Origin: Mycolicibacterium mageritense
GTDB taxonomy: Bacteria; Actinomycetota; Actinomycetes; Mycobacteriales; Mycobacteriaceae
Reading direction: 5' to 3'
Length of the DNA stretch: 64,000 nt
Assembly: GCF_010727475.1 (NCBI RefSeq)
Contig: NZ_AP022567.1
Coordinates: 7,942,722 to 8,006,721 of the forward strand
The position numbers and the translations under genes are program-made. Below the pieces are notes generated by a model. It saw nothing but the letters and a program-made list of their open reading frames with translations. It was not told where the DNA came from and did no database searches. Positions 38,343-46,731 of the stretch are shown here, in pieces; position 1 is the stretch's first letter, and each line of letters begins with the position of its first letter.

Positions 38343-39149
38343 ATGCCAGTACCCGCACCCAGTCCGGACGCCCGTGCCGTCGTCACCGGCGCCTCGCAGA
38401 ACATCGGCGAGGCGTTGGCCACCGAACTCGCCGCCCGCGGCCACCACCTGATCATCACCGCGCGGCGCGAGGATGTGCTGACCTCATTGGCGCAGCGGCT
38501 GACCGAACGCTACGGCGTGACCGTGGAAGTGCGGGCCGTCGACCTCGCCGACCCGGCCGCAAGGGGTGTGCTGTGCGACGAACTCGCCCAGCGCGAGATC
38601 TCGATCCTGTGCGCCAATGCGGGCACCGCAACCTTCGGGCCGATCGTCTCTCTGGATCCCGAAGGCGAGAAGGCCCAGGTGCAGCTCAATGTCCTTGGCG
38701 TACATGACCTTGTCCTCGCGGTGTTACCAGGCATGGTGAAGCGTCAAGCCGGCGGCATCCTGATCTCCGGCTCGGCGGCGGGCAACTCACCGATCCCCAA
38801 CAACGCCACCTACGCGGCGTCGAAGGCGTTCGCCAACACCTTCAGCGAGTCGCTGCGCGGTGAGGTCAAGAGCGCGGGCGTGCACGTCACCGTGCTGGCG
38901 CCGGGCCCCGTGCGCACCGAGCTGCCCGACCCGTCCGAACAGTCGCTGGTCGAGCGGCTGATCCCCGACTTCCTGTGGATCTCGACCGAATACACCGCGA
39001 AGCTGTCGCTGGATGGCTTGGAACACAACAAGATGCGCGTGGTGCCCGGGGTGACGTCCAAGGCCATGTCGGTCGCCAGCGGCTACGCGCCACGGGCCAT
39101 CGTGACGCCGATCGTCGGCGCGGTCTACAAGAAGCTCGGCGGCGACTAG
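38343..39149 (+). CDS. cmrA: Short-chain dehydrogenase CmrA (mycolate reductase)
   Basis: A 268-residue SDR: cofactor motif VVTGASQNIGEALATEL (TGxxxxIG) near residue 13, ARRED after strand 2, CANAG near 90, catalytic Ser in GSAAGNSP near 147 and YAASK near 160. The homologues Rv2509 and MSMEG_4722 reduce the beta-keto group of newly made mycolates. Start ATG 38343 (MPVPAPSPDARAV) matches the usual start; an ATG 21 bp upstream is possible. Confidence 0.92.
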   Translation: MPVPAPSPDARAVVTGASQNIGEALATELAARGHHLIITARREDVLTSLAQRLTERYGVTVEVRAVDLADPAARGVLCDELAQREISILCANAGTATFGPIVSLDPEGEKAQVQLNVLGVHDLVLAVLPGMVKRQAGGILISGSAAGNSPIPNNATYAASKAFANTFSESLRGEVKSAGVHVTVLAPGPVRTELPDPSEQSLVERLIPDFLWISTEYTAKLSLDGLEHNKMRVVPGVTSKAMSVASGYAPRAIVTPIVGAVYKKLGGD

Positions 39150-39170
39150 CTTTCTCTGCCTCTACCCCGC

Positions 39171-39225
39171 GGAACTGCATTCCCGGTCGTTAACGACGAC
39201 AGTTAACGACCGGGAATGCAGTTCC
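39171..39225. repeat. Perfect 24-bp inverted repeat between convergent cmrA and herA-like genes
   Basis: GGAACTGCATTCCCGGTCGT plus TAAC (39171-39194) is repeated in exact inversion at 39202-39225, with loop GACGACA. It lies 22 bp after cmrA and 9 bp before the stop of the convergent gene. A run of T is absent, so it could be a bidirectional non-canonical terminator or a mobile palindromic (REP-like) unit. Confidence 0.85.
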
Positions 39226-39233
39226 GGCGAAGC

Positions 39234-40817
39234 TCAGCGACGGCGCCGGCCGGTGCCGAAGATGCTGCGCGTGATCTCGCGGCCGATGACAGTGCCCGCC
39301 GAGCGCATCGCGCTCTTGAACGCCGGGCTGGCCGCCATCTTCTCGAAGAAGCCGGGCTCCTCCGGCTGGGCCGGCGCCGGCATGGTCGGCACTTCGGCCG
39401 ACGCCTCGACACCGCCGAAGCCGCCCGCGTCGCCGCCCGCTGCCTCTGCCGGCGGCGGGGCCAGCTTGGCGGCCAAGCGTTCGTAGGCCGAATCCCGGTC
39501 GACCGTCTGGCCGTACGTGGCCTGCAACGGGCTGGCCTGCGCGGCTGCTTTGATGGCGTCGTCGCCGATCGCTCCCATGAGCGATCGCGGTGCCCGCATC
39601 CGGGTCCACGCCACCGGTGTCGGGGCACCGTGCTCCGAGAGCACCGTCACGACGGCCTCACCGATTCCCAGTGACGTCAGCGCCTTCTCCAGGTCGTACA
39701 CATCGGTCTTCGGGTAGGTGCGCACCGTCTTGGACAGTGCCTTCTGATCGTCAGGTGTGAAGGCGCGCAACGCATGCTGGATGCGCGCACCGAGCTGGGA
39801 CAGCACGTCGTTGGGGACGTCGGTGGGTAGCTGGGTGCAGAAGAACACCCCGACGCCCTTCGAGCGGATCAGCTTGACCGTCTGCTCGACCTGCTCCAGG
39901 AACGCCTTCGACGCGTCGGCGAACAACAGGTGGGCCTCGTCGAAGAAGAACACCAGCTTGGGCTTGTCGATGTCCCCGACCTCGGGCAGTGTCGTGAACA
40001 GATCGGCGAGCACCCACATCAGGAACGTCGAGAACATCACCGGGCGTGCGGCCTGGGCGCCGAGCTCGAGCAGGCTGATGACGCCGCGGCCCTGGTCGTC
40101 GAGCCGCAGCAGATCCTTCGGTTCGAGCTCGGGCTCACCGAAGAAGGTGTCGGCGCCCTCGGCCTCCAGGTTCACCAGGGCGCGCAGGATGACGCCCGCT
40201 GTGGTGGCCGAAACGGCGCCGAGCGCTTTGAGTTCGGGCTTGCCCTCGTCGCTCGTGAGGAACTGGATGACCGAACGCAGATCCTTGATGTCGAGCAGCG
40301 GCAGACCCTTCTGGTCGGCCCAGTGGAAGATCAGCCCGAGAGTAGACTCCTGAGTTGCGTTGAGGCCCAGCACTTTCGACAACAGGATGGGGCCGAAGCT
40401 GGTGATCGTGGCACGCACGGGCACCCCGACGCCGCCGGTGCCAAGGGACAGGAACTCGACCGGGAACGCCGTCGGCGCCCAGCTGTCGCCGGTGTCCTTG
40501 GCGCGCTGTTCGGTCTTCTCGTTGGCCTCCCCCGGCTTGGACAAGCCCGACAGGTCGCCCTTCACGTCGGCCATCACGACGGGCACGCCGGCCGCCGACA
40601 ACTGCTCTGCGAGCACCTGAAGCGATTTCGTCTTACCGGTTCCGGTGGCGCCGGCGATCAGCCCGTGCCGGTTGACCGTCGCGAGCGGAATGCGGACCTG
40701 CGCAGCGGGGTCGACGGCGCCGTCCACCACGACGGTGCCCAGTTCCAACGCCTGGCCCTCGACCGCGTAGCCGGCAGCGATCTGCTGCGCGGGGGTGGCT
40801 GTCGATTCGGTGGTCAT
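39234..40817 (-). CDS. HerA-like ATPase, DUF853 family
   Basis: A 527-residue ATPase: Walker A AGATGTGKTKSLQ near residue 52, Walker B LVFFFDEAHLLF near 275, and arginine-rich FFCTQLPTDVPNDVLSQLGARIQHALRAFTPDD near 310. It belongs to the DUF853 branch of HerA/FtsK helicase-like proteins (Rv2510c homologue). The C-terminal 90 residues are Ala/Pro-rich and end FGTGRRRR. Role is unknown; DNA processing or an NTP-driven envelope function are both possible. ATG 40817; divergent from orn. Confidence 0.88.
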   Translation of the reverse strand: MTTESTATPAQQIAAGYAVEGQALELGTVVVDGAVDPAAQVRIPLATVNRHGLIAGATGTGKTKSLQVLAEQLSAAGVPVVMADVKGDLSGLSKPGEANEKTEQRAKDTGDSWAPTAFPVEFLSLGTGGVGVPVRATITSFGPILLSKVLGLNATQESTLGLIFHWADQKGLPLLDIKDLRSVIQFLTSDEGKPELKALGAVSATTAGVILRALVNLEAEGADTFFGEPELEPKDLLRLDDQGRGVISLLELGAQAARPVMFSTFLMWVLADLFTTLPEVGDIDKPKLVFFFDEAHLLFADASKAFLEQVEQTVKLIRSKGVGVFFCTQLPTDVPNDVLSQLGARIQHALRAFTPDDQKALSKTVRTYPKTDVYDLEKALTSLGIGEAVVTVLSEHGAPTPVAWTRMRAPRSLMGAIGDDAIKAAAQASPLQATYGQTVDRDSAYERLAAKLAPPPAEAAGGDAGGFGGVEASAEVPTMPAPAQPEEPGFFEKMAASPAFKSAMRSAGTVIGREITRSIFGTGRRRR

Positions 40818-40931
40818 GTCGCGGTCCCTCCCATGTGCGCGAACGAGCGAACGAACTCGGCATCTGACACTACTTGGCAACGGGTGGGTGTGGGCGGCTG
40901 GTTGACGCCGGTAGGCATACTGTGGATCCCT

Positions 40932-41579
40932 GTGCGAGACGAACTGGTATGGATCGACTGCGAGATGACCGGGCTTGATCTCAAGTCCGACCGGCTCATC
41001 GAGATCGCGGTACTGGTCACCGATGCCGATCTGAACATCCTCGGCGACGGCCTTGACGTGGTCATACACACCGATGACGCGGCATTGTCGTCGATGGTCG
41101 ACGTCGTCACCCAGATGCACACCCGGTCGGGCCTGATCAACGAGGTGCGCGCGTCGACAGTCGACCTCGCCACGGCCGAGGAGATGGTGCTCGACTACAT
41201 CCGCGGCCACGTCAAGCAGGCCAAGACAGCGCCGCTGGCAGGCAACTCGATCGCCACCGATCGCGGTTTCATCGCCCGCGACATGCCCAAGCTCGACGAT
41301 TACCTGCACTACCGGATGATCGACGTCAGCTCGATCAAGGAGCTGTGCCGCCGCTGGTACCCGCGGATCTACTTCGGTCAGCCCGAGAAAGGACTCGCGC
41401 ACCGCGCGCTGGCGGACATCCACGAGTCCATCCGCGAATTGAAGTACTACCGCGCCACGGCCTTCGTGGCCCCGCCCGGGCCTTCTACCAGCGAAATCGC
41501 GGCGATCGCCGGGGAACTTGGGCCGCCGACGGGCGACGCGTCGGATAACGATTCGGCTGTAGAGCGTCCGAGCGGTTAG
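40932..41579 (+). CDS. orn: Oligoribonuclease
   Basis: A 215-residue DEDDh 3'-5' exonuclease that degrades 2-5 nt RNA and pGpG-type dinucleotides. The exo motifs are WIDCEMTGLD (residues about 7-16), GNSIATDRGFIARDMP near 110 and HRALADIHESIREL near 160 (His and Asp). The C-terminus is longer than in E. coli and acidic. GTG 40932 gives the standard MRDELVWIDCE start. Homologue of Rv2511. Confidence 0.95.
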   Translation: MRDELVWIDCEMTGLDLKSDRLIEIAVLVTDADLNILGDGLDVVIHTDDAALSSMVDVVTQMHTRSGLINEVRASTVDLATAEEMVLDYIRGHVKQAKTAPLAGNSIATDRGFIARDMPKLDDYLHYRMIDVSSIKELCRRWYPRIYFGQPEKGLAHRALADIHESIRELKYYRATAFVAPPGPSTSEIAAIAGELGPPTGDASDNDSAVERPSG

Positions 41580-41620
41580 TATCTACGACGCTGCGTGTGC
41601 CGAAAGGCTCGGCAGCGATG

Positions 41621-41693
41621 GTGGCTGTAGTTCAGTTGGTAGAGCACCAGGTTGTGATCCTGGCTGTCGCGGGTTCGAGTCCCGTCAGCCACC
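41621..41693 (+). tRNA. tRNA-His (anticodon GTG)
   Basis: Acceptor GTGGCTG with CAGCCAC, anticodon stem CCAGG/CCTGG with loop TTGTGAT (anticodon GTG), T-arm GCGGG-TTCGAGT-CCCGT. The base before it is G (41620) and the discriminator is C, as required for the G-1:C73 pair of tRNA-His. CCA is encoded at 41694-41696. Confidence 0.96.
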
Positions 41694-41703
41694 CCAACTG
41701 AGA

Positions 41704-41750
41704 ACATCGCCCCACCCGCAGATCCGGCGGGTGGGGCGATGTTTGTTTTC
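41704..41750 (+). terminator. Rho-independent terminator after tRNA-His
   Basis: CATCGCCCCACCCGC pairs with GCGGGTGGGGCGATG around the loop AGATCCG, followed by TTTGTTTTC. A strong GC stem with a T-rich tail. Confidence 0.9.
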
Positions 41751-41759
41751 GGGGCCGCG

Positions 41760-42266
41760 CTAAACACCCAAAGCGCTACGCACCGCGGACTGCACAGCGC
41801 GGCGCTGCACGACGATCTCGTCCAGAGTCTCGATCGCCGCACGGGTGCCTTCATTTTTCAAAAGCACTCGCCATTCTCCGAGCAGGTTCAGCGATAACGT
41901 CGCACGGTCGTTGAGTTCGCGCAGCACCGGTTCGGGCCAGGAGGCGTCGACCTGCTGCAACTGCTCGGCGGTCGGTTCGGCGACGCCAAGCCGACCGGCC
42001 AGGATCGCGGTGATCGGGCCGTCGACACGCTGCCAACGCAGATGGATGCCATGCAGTACCCGGTAATCGGCGAGCCGATGACGCCGCTCCGAGAGCGCCC
42101 AGAAGTACATGCACAGCCCAATGATTCCTGCCAGTACGCCCAGGATTACGTACAGGATCGCGGACTGGGCCGCCGGACCGTAAGACGTGTCGTCCATCAG
42201 GAAGTTGACGCGTTCAATTGCCACCCCGAAGCCGATGACCGCCAGCAGCATGCCGATGATTTCCAT
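41760..42266 (-). CDS. Two-helix membrane protein of unknown function
   Basis: A 168-residue protein with two N-terminal membrane helices (about residues 3-21 and 36-59) and a cytoplasmic helical domain of about 105 residues with alternating charged and Leu residues. No family recognised. It has a perfect inverted repeat just upstream of its ATG, so it may be regulated. It converges on tRNA-His and its terminator. Confidence 0.65.
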   Translation of the reverse strand: MEIIGMLLAVIGFGVAIERVNFLMDDTSYGPAAQSAILYVILGVLAGIIGLCMYFWALSERRHRLADYRVLHGIHLRWQRVDGPITAILAGRLGVAEPTAEQLQQVDASWPEPVLRELNDRATLSLNLLGEWRVLLKNEGTRAAIETLDEIVVQRRAVQSAVRSALGV

Positions 42267-42278
42267 CGTTCGATGCTA

Positions 42279-42318
42279 TTGCGCCCAAAGGTGCCCGATT
42301 GTCAGTTGTTGGGCGCAA
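42279..42318. promoter_or_regulatory. Inverted repeat upstream of the two-helix membrane protein gene
   Basis: TTGCGCCCAA (42279-42288) and TTGGGCGCAA (42309-42318) are perfect inverted copies 20 bp apart, 13 bp before the start codon. They can be an operator or a hairpin in the leader. Confidence 0.55.
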
Positions 42319-42544
42319 CCGGCCCTCACTGCAACCGTTGATCGGGCGGGCGGGCGAACGCGACCGCTAACAGCTTGCCCGTGTTGAATTCGGTGCACCG
42401 TCAGTAGACTGCCACGGGGAGATTGCCGTGCCCTGGGAATCCAAAGGCGCTCAAGGTAATCCCTTGCCCGTGCACTACGACGTCCAGCACATCCACGCCA
42501 ATGTCTAACCTGCACACCGTTAAACACCAATTGCCCACACGAGG

Positions 42545-43000
42545 ATGATGAGGTCTCGACACGTAATCACCACAGGCGCTGCCGCCGACGTCGCGACGCT
42601 GCGGTGGACCTGGGCACAAGAAAACAGCCCTGACGCCGCGCTCGAAAACCTTCCTGCGGAGTCATTCGTGGCCGACGTTACCTCGTGGATGCAGCAGCGG
42701 TCGGTGTGGACGGCGCACCGCGACGGCCGCGCAGCAGGCATGGTCTGCCTGACGCAACACCAACGGATGCCCAGCCCGGTCGCACGGTCCGGCGGGATCT
42801 GGGGATACCTGGGCCATCTCTACGTGTTGCCCGCGGCCCGCGGCCACGGCATCGGCCGGGCGCTCATCGAGACAGTGCTCGCCGAAGCCCGTCGGCAGGA
42901 GTACGCGAAGGTTGTCCTGTCCCCAACCGAGTTGTCGATTCCGCTCTACCGCCGATGCGGGTTCAGCGACGACCATTCGCTGATGTTGTGGCGGCCGTAG
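42545..43000 (+). CDS. GNAT-family N-acetyltransferase
   Basis: A 151-residue GNAT protein. The acetyl-CoA site is LGHLYVLPAARGHGIGRALIETVLAEAR (residues about 90-117, with RGHGIG as the Q/RxxGxG motif), and SIPLYRRCGFSDD near 135 is the usual C-terminal strand-helix. Substrate cannot be told. The start is ATG 42545 or ATG 42548; the 278 bp upstream show no convincing gene. Confidence 0.8.
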   Translation: MMRSRHVITTGAAADVATLRWTWAQENSPDAALENLPAESFVADVTSWMQQRSVWTAHRDGRAAGMVCLTQHQRMPSPVARSGGIWGYLGHLYVLPAARGHGIGRALIETVLAEARRQEYAKVVLSPTELSIPLYRRCGFSDDHSLMLWRP

Positions 43001-43180
43001 CCCACCGCCCGAATCGCGGCTGACGTCGTGTCGACGCGACGACGACCACGTCAGAGTGCATCAGGCCGCGAGCTGTTCGTGCGCGCACGACAGCACCGGG
43101 TTCGTGACGCACCGCGGCGGCGTCATGGCGCATGACCTCGAGATCAGCGCCACCCTGGGCGTTTGGATACCCTCGCCCGG

Positions 43181-43951
43181 CTATCTGGACTCAGCAGACG
43201 TTTTCTTGGTCCTGGGCGCCAGTTGCACGTATTCGGTTACCACGCTCGGGTTTTCGTGCGCCGTGGTGACCAGCGACACCACGGTGTTGGCCACATCCTG
43301 CAGGGCCGACATGCGTTCGGGCAGCTGCCCCTGCTCGACCCACGAATCGAAGAGCTGGGCGAGCAGATCCCGATCAGCGCCACGCAGGATCTCGGTGCCC
43401 TCGGTCGGGCCGATGCCCACCCGCAGGATCGACAGTTCCGGATGCTCGCTGCGCCACGAGTGCAGGATCTCGTCGAGGGCGGCCTTGCTGGCGCTGTAGG
43501 CGGCCACCCCGGCCCGCGGGCGGCCCACATCGTGACTCGACGCGATGAGCACCACGCCGTTGGCCGAGAGGTGCGGCAATGCGGCGCGCAGCACGTTGTT
43601 GGCGCCGAGCGTGTTGACGTTGAAGGCGTGCAGCCAGGTCGCGACGTCGGTGTCCGCGATATGCGCGAACGGGACTACCGTGCTGGTGAACACCACCGCG
43701 TCCAGTCCGCCGAGCGCATCCGCCGCCTCGGCCACGACTCGGTTGATCGCGCTCGCGTCCTCGACGTCGAGTTCGAACGCCGATCCGCCGATCGACTCGG
43801 CAAGTGCGGTCAGCAAGGCCAGCCGCCGGGCCGCCACCGCAACTTTGGCGCCCCGCGCGGCCGCACTGACCGCGACCGCGTGGCCGATGCCCGACGATGC
43901 CCCGACAACCAGGAGGCGCAACCCCGCGGCATCGGTACGTTCACCACTCAT
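43181..43951 (-). CDS. Short-chain dehydrogenase/reductase
   Basis: A 256-residue classical SDR: GASSGIGHAVAVSAA near residue 17, NTLGANNV near 115, catalytic Ser in IASSHDVGRPRAGVAAYSASKAAL near 138 with YSASK. The C-terminus is short. Substrate unknown. It stands alone on the minus strand; the 180 bp downstream hold no clear gene. Confidence 0.85.
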   Translation of the reverse strand: MSGERTDAAGLRLLVVGASSGIGHAVAVSAAARGAKVAVAARRLALLTALAESIGGSAFELDVEDASAINRVVAEAADALGGLDAVVFTSTVVPFAHIADTDVATWLHAFNVNTLGANNVLRAALPHLSANGVVLIASSHDVGRPRAGVAAYSASKAALDEILHSWRSEHPELSILRVGIGPTEGTEILRGADRDLLAQLFDSWVEQGQLPERMSALQDVANTVVSLVTTAHENPSVVTEYVQLAPRTKKTSAESR

Positions 43952-44084
43952 CTAATCGGCTCGCTTTCCGTGGCTCATGTTGCTTAGGTCAGCCTTTGTT
44001 GTTCCGGGACAGTACCGGGTGCGATGAGTTTGGTCCGCACGGCAGGTCAACACCGAGGAACCCGATTTCTCCGAGGAGCAGCCG

Positions 44085-44771
44085 ATGACCACAGCAAAAC
44101 CACCGGTAGTCGACCAGCAGACCTGGCGCGCCGCACTCGATGACCTGCGCCGCAGAGAGAAGGCCGCGACAAGGGAACTGGATGCCATCGCCGCGGCCCG
44201 CCGGCGCCTGCCGATGGTCGAACTGCCCGACTACACGCTGATCGGGGCGGACGGACCCATCCGGCTGGCCGATGTGTTCGGCGGCCGCTCGCAGCTCATC
44301 ACGTATCACCACATGTGGACCGACGGTGCCGAGTGGCAGTGCGGCGGGTGCACGGGCTTCACGTCCCAGTTCACCCGGCTGGACTTCTTGGACAACTACG
44401 ACGCGCGCTTCGTGATCGTCACCAACGGACCGATCGACGAGGCACTCGCCTACCGTGACAAAGTCGGGAACAAGATGGATTGGTACTCGTCAGCCGAGAG
44501 CAGTTTCGGCGCCGACATGGACGCCGCGCCCGGTGACGGCTTCGCGGTCAACGTGTTTCTGCGCGACGGCGACCGCGTCTACCGCACCTGGCACACCAAC
44601 GGCCGCGGCACCGAGCAGCTCAGCCACAGCTTCGCGCTCGTCGACCTGCTGCCATGGGGCCGCCAGGAGGAATGGCAGGACTCACCCGAAGGGTGGCCGA
44701 AACAGCCGACCTTCTCGGGCTGGCTCGACAGCCCGGACGTCGCCCGTCTGTATGGAAAGGAAAACGCATGA
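44085..44771 (+). CDS. DUF899 (thioredoxin-like) protein
   Basis: A 228-residue protein of the DUF899 family: RREKAATRELDAIAAARRRLPMV near residue 22, LITYHHMWTDGAEWQCGGCTGF near 77 (CxxC in a thioredoxin-like position), AVNVFLRDGDRVYRTWHTNGRGTEQL near 148 and LLPWGRQEEWQDSPEGWP near 188. Reducing function is plausible but unproved. It is coupled by an ATGA overlap to the next gene. Confidence 0.9.
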   Translation: MTTAKPPVVDQQTWRAALDDLRRREKAATRELDAIAAARRRLPMVELPDYTLIGADGPIRLADVFGGRSQLITYHHMWTDGAEWQCGGCTGFTSQFTRLDFLDNYDARFVIVTNGPIDEALAYRDKVGNKMDWYSSAESSFGADMDAAPGDGFAVNVFLRDGDRVYRTWHTNGRGTEQLSHSFALVDLLPWGRQEEWQDSPEGWPKQPTFSGWLDSPDVARLYGKENA

Positions 44772-45235
44772 CCGACCAACGATTCGTCGTCACCCGCACC
44801 ATCGCCGCCGACCCCCACGCGGTCTTCGCCGTGCTCGCCGACCCGGCGCGCCACCAGGACACCGAGCCCGGCGACTGGGTGCGCGACGCGATCGATCCGG
44901 AGCCCATCACCGCGGCAGGCCAGATGTTCGTGATCAACATGTTCCTGGAGCAGGCCGGCGGCCACTACGTCATGCACAACCTGATCACCGATTACGTGCC
45001 CGACCGCACCATCGGCTGGCTGCCCGGGCAGCTCGACGAGTCCGGTCGGCACGCGCCGGGCGGATGGTGGTGGCGTTACGACCTGGCACCCAAAGGTGAC
45101 GCCACCGACGTCACCCTCACCTACGACTGGACCGACACCCCACAGAGCTTTGCCGACCAGATCGGCGGCATGCCACCGTTTTCCGAGGATTACCTCGCGG
45201 AATCCCTTGCGGCTCTTGAGCGTGCCGTGAACTGA
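44768..45235 (+). CDS. SRPBCC (START-like) family protein
   Basis: A 155-residue protein of the polyketide cyclase/SRPBCC type: RFVVTRTIAADPHAVFAVLADPARHQD at the start and the tail TYDWTDTPQSFADQIGG...LAALERAV. It probably binds a small hydrophobic ligand. ATG 44768 overlaps the DUF899 stop (ATGA), and this pairing suggests one function. The longer frame upstream belongs to the neighbour. Confidence 0.85.
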   Translation: MTDQRFVVTRTIAADPHAVFAVLADPARHQDTEPGDWVRDAIDPEPITAAGQMFVINMFLEQAGGHYVMHNLITDYVPDRTIGWLPGQLDESGRHAPGGWWWRYDLAPKGDATDVTLTYDWTDTPQSFADQIGGMPPFSEDYLAESLAALERAVN

Positions 45236-45241
45236 GCCCGA

Positions 45242-46462
45242 TCAGGTGCTGGCGTTACCGGCGCGCCACTGTTCCCAGGGGATGTTCCAGTCCCCGAGGC
45301 CGTCGGTACCCGGCAGCACCGCGCCGACGGTGTTGACCACCTCGACGATGTCGCCGCGCTTGGTGTTCTCGTAGAACCACCGGGCGTTGGCGGTGCTCAC
45401 GTTGAGGCAGCCATGGCTGACATTGCTGTAGCCCTGGCTGCCCACCGACCACGGCGCACCGTGGACGTAGATGCCGCTGTAGGACATCTGCGTGGCGAAG
45501 TCGACTTCGGTGCGATAGCCGTTGGCCGAGTTGACCGGAACCCCATACGTCGACGAATCCATGATCAGGTGGTCGAACCGGTCACCGATGATGTACGTGC
45601 CGTTGTTGGTCGGAGTGCTGTTCTTGCCCATCGAGATCGGCATGGTCTTGATGACCTCACCGTTGCGGCGGATGGTCAGGGTCTTGGTGTTGTCGTCGGC
45701 TTGTGCGATGAGCTCATCGCCGATGGTGAAATGCGTCGACACGTTGCCCTGGCCGAACAGGCCGTCGCCCAGTTCCACGCCGTAAGTGTTGACCGTGACG
45801 TCCACCGTGGTACCGGGCTTCCAGTATTCCGCAGGGCGCCAACGCACTTCGCGATTGTTGAGCCAGTAGAACGCACCCTCGACGGCCGGCGTGGTCTTGA
45901 CCGTGATGGCCCGCTGCGCGGCCGCCCGGTCGGTGATGTTCTCGTCGAACCGGACCGCGACCGGCTGCCCGACACCGACGACCTCGCCATCGTTGGGCAG
46001 CACGTACGGCATCGTCAGGTTCTCCGGTGAGTGCGTCTCGAACGTCAGCCGCCGACTGGTCACCCCACCGAGCCCGAGCGACTGCGCGGTGAGCGTGTAC
46101 TGCTCGTTGTAGTCGAGAGGATCCGTTGTGGACCACGTCAACCCGTCGGCACTGAGCGTGCCCGCGACGGGGGCGCCGCTCTCATCGGACATGCTGACGC
46201 TGCCCAGCACGCCGTTCTCGGCACTGACGGTGACCGGCGCGTCGACCGCGACGCCGACGGCACCGTCGGTGACCGACGCGTTGACCTTCGGCACCAGCAG
46301 GTCACCGAACGGGGTTCCCTTGTCGGCGATCACGGGCGGCGGGCCCGCCGACTCGCCGCCGCCGCACGCGGTGATGGCAAACATCACAGCGGGCACCATC
46401 GCGACCACCGTCCGCCGGATTCGGTTCCGGCGCGGACGGGCCACATCCTGGACCTGCCACAT
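45242..46462 (-). CDS. ldtB: L,D-transpeptidase (LdtMt2-type lipoprotein)
   Basis: A 406-residue exported L,D-transpeptidase that makes 3-3 cross-links in peptidoglycan and is the main carbapenem target of this class. It has an N-terminal signal with lipobox FAITAC (Cys near residue 33), two immunoglobulin-like domains (residues about 50-250) and the YkuD catalytic domain with YVHGAPWSVG and SNVSHGCLNVS, holding the catalytic His and Cys near 335-355. Homologue of Rv2518c. Start ATG 46462 follows GGAGCTAG. The open frame extends further upstream but without a matching start. Confidence 0.95.
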   Translation of the reverse strand: MWQVQDVARPRRNRIRRTVVAMVPAVMFAITACGGGESAGPPPVIADKGTPFGDLLVPKVNASVTDGAVGVAVDAPVTVSAENGVLGSVSMSDESGAPVAGTLSADGLTWSTTDPLDYNEQYTLTAQSLGLGGVTSRRLTFETHSPENLTMPYVLPNDGEVVGVGQPVAVRFDENITDRAAAQRAITVKTTPAVEGAFYWLNNREVRWRPAEYWKPGTTVDVTVNTYGVELGDGLFGQGNVSTHFTIGDELIAQADDNTKTLTIRRNGEVIKTMPISMGKNSTPTNNGTYIIGDRFDHLIMDSSTYGVPVNSANGYRTEVDFATQMSYSGIYVHGAPWSVGSQGYSNVSHGCLNVSTANARWFYENTKRGDIVEVVNTVGAVLPGTDGLGDWNIPWEQWRAGNAST

Positions 46463-46618
46463 ATCTAGCTCCACCTCGTCGTACGACAGCTGATCATGAA
46501 AATCTTGGCAATAGTCTAAGGGACGAATCGCCGGCAGGCCCCGCAGCAACGTCGAAGCGGGGCACCTCAGGGGCCGGATTTCACGCTTGGCCGGGACGCC
46601 TGTTATTGTTCCACACGC

Positions 46619-46691
<73 letters not shown>

Positions 46692-46696
46692 CAGAG

Positions 46697-46731
46697 AAAC
46701 CCCTCCTGACCAGTGCAGGAGGGGTTTTTAC
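46697..46731 (+). terminator. Terminator downstream of tRNA-Lys, overlapping the integrase 3' end
   Basis: AAACCCCTCCTG pairs with CAGGAGGGGTTT around ACCAGTG, followed by TTA. It can stop transcripts from both sides, as the integrase stop codon (46730-46728) falls in its tail. Confidence 0.85.

Noticed and set aside
42428..42508. 26-codon frame starting GTG with GGGGAG upstream in the spacer before the GNAT gene
   Set aside because: Too short and isolated; no homologue or coupling to support it.
43001..43180. Possible gene remnant downstream of the SDR
   Set aside because: A few frames look coding-like on both strands, but none is long enough or recognisable.
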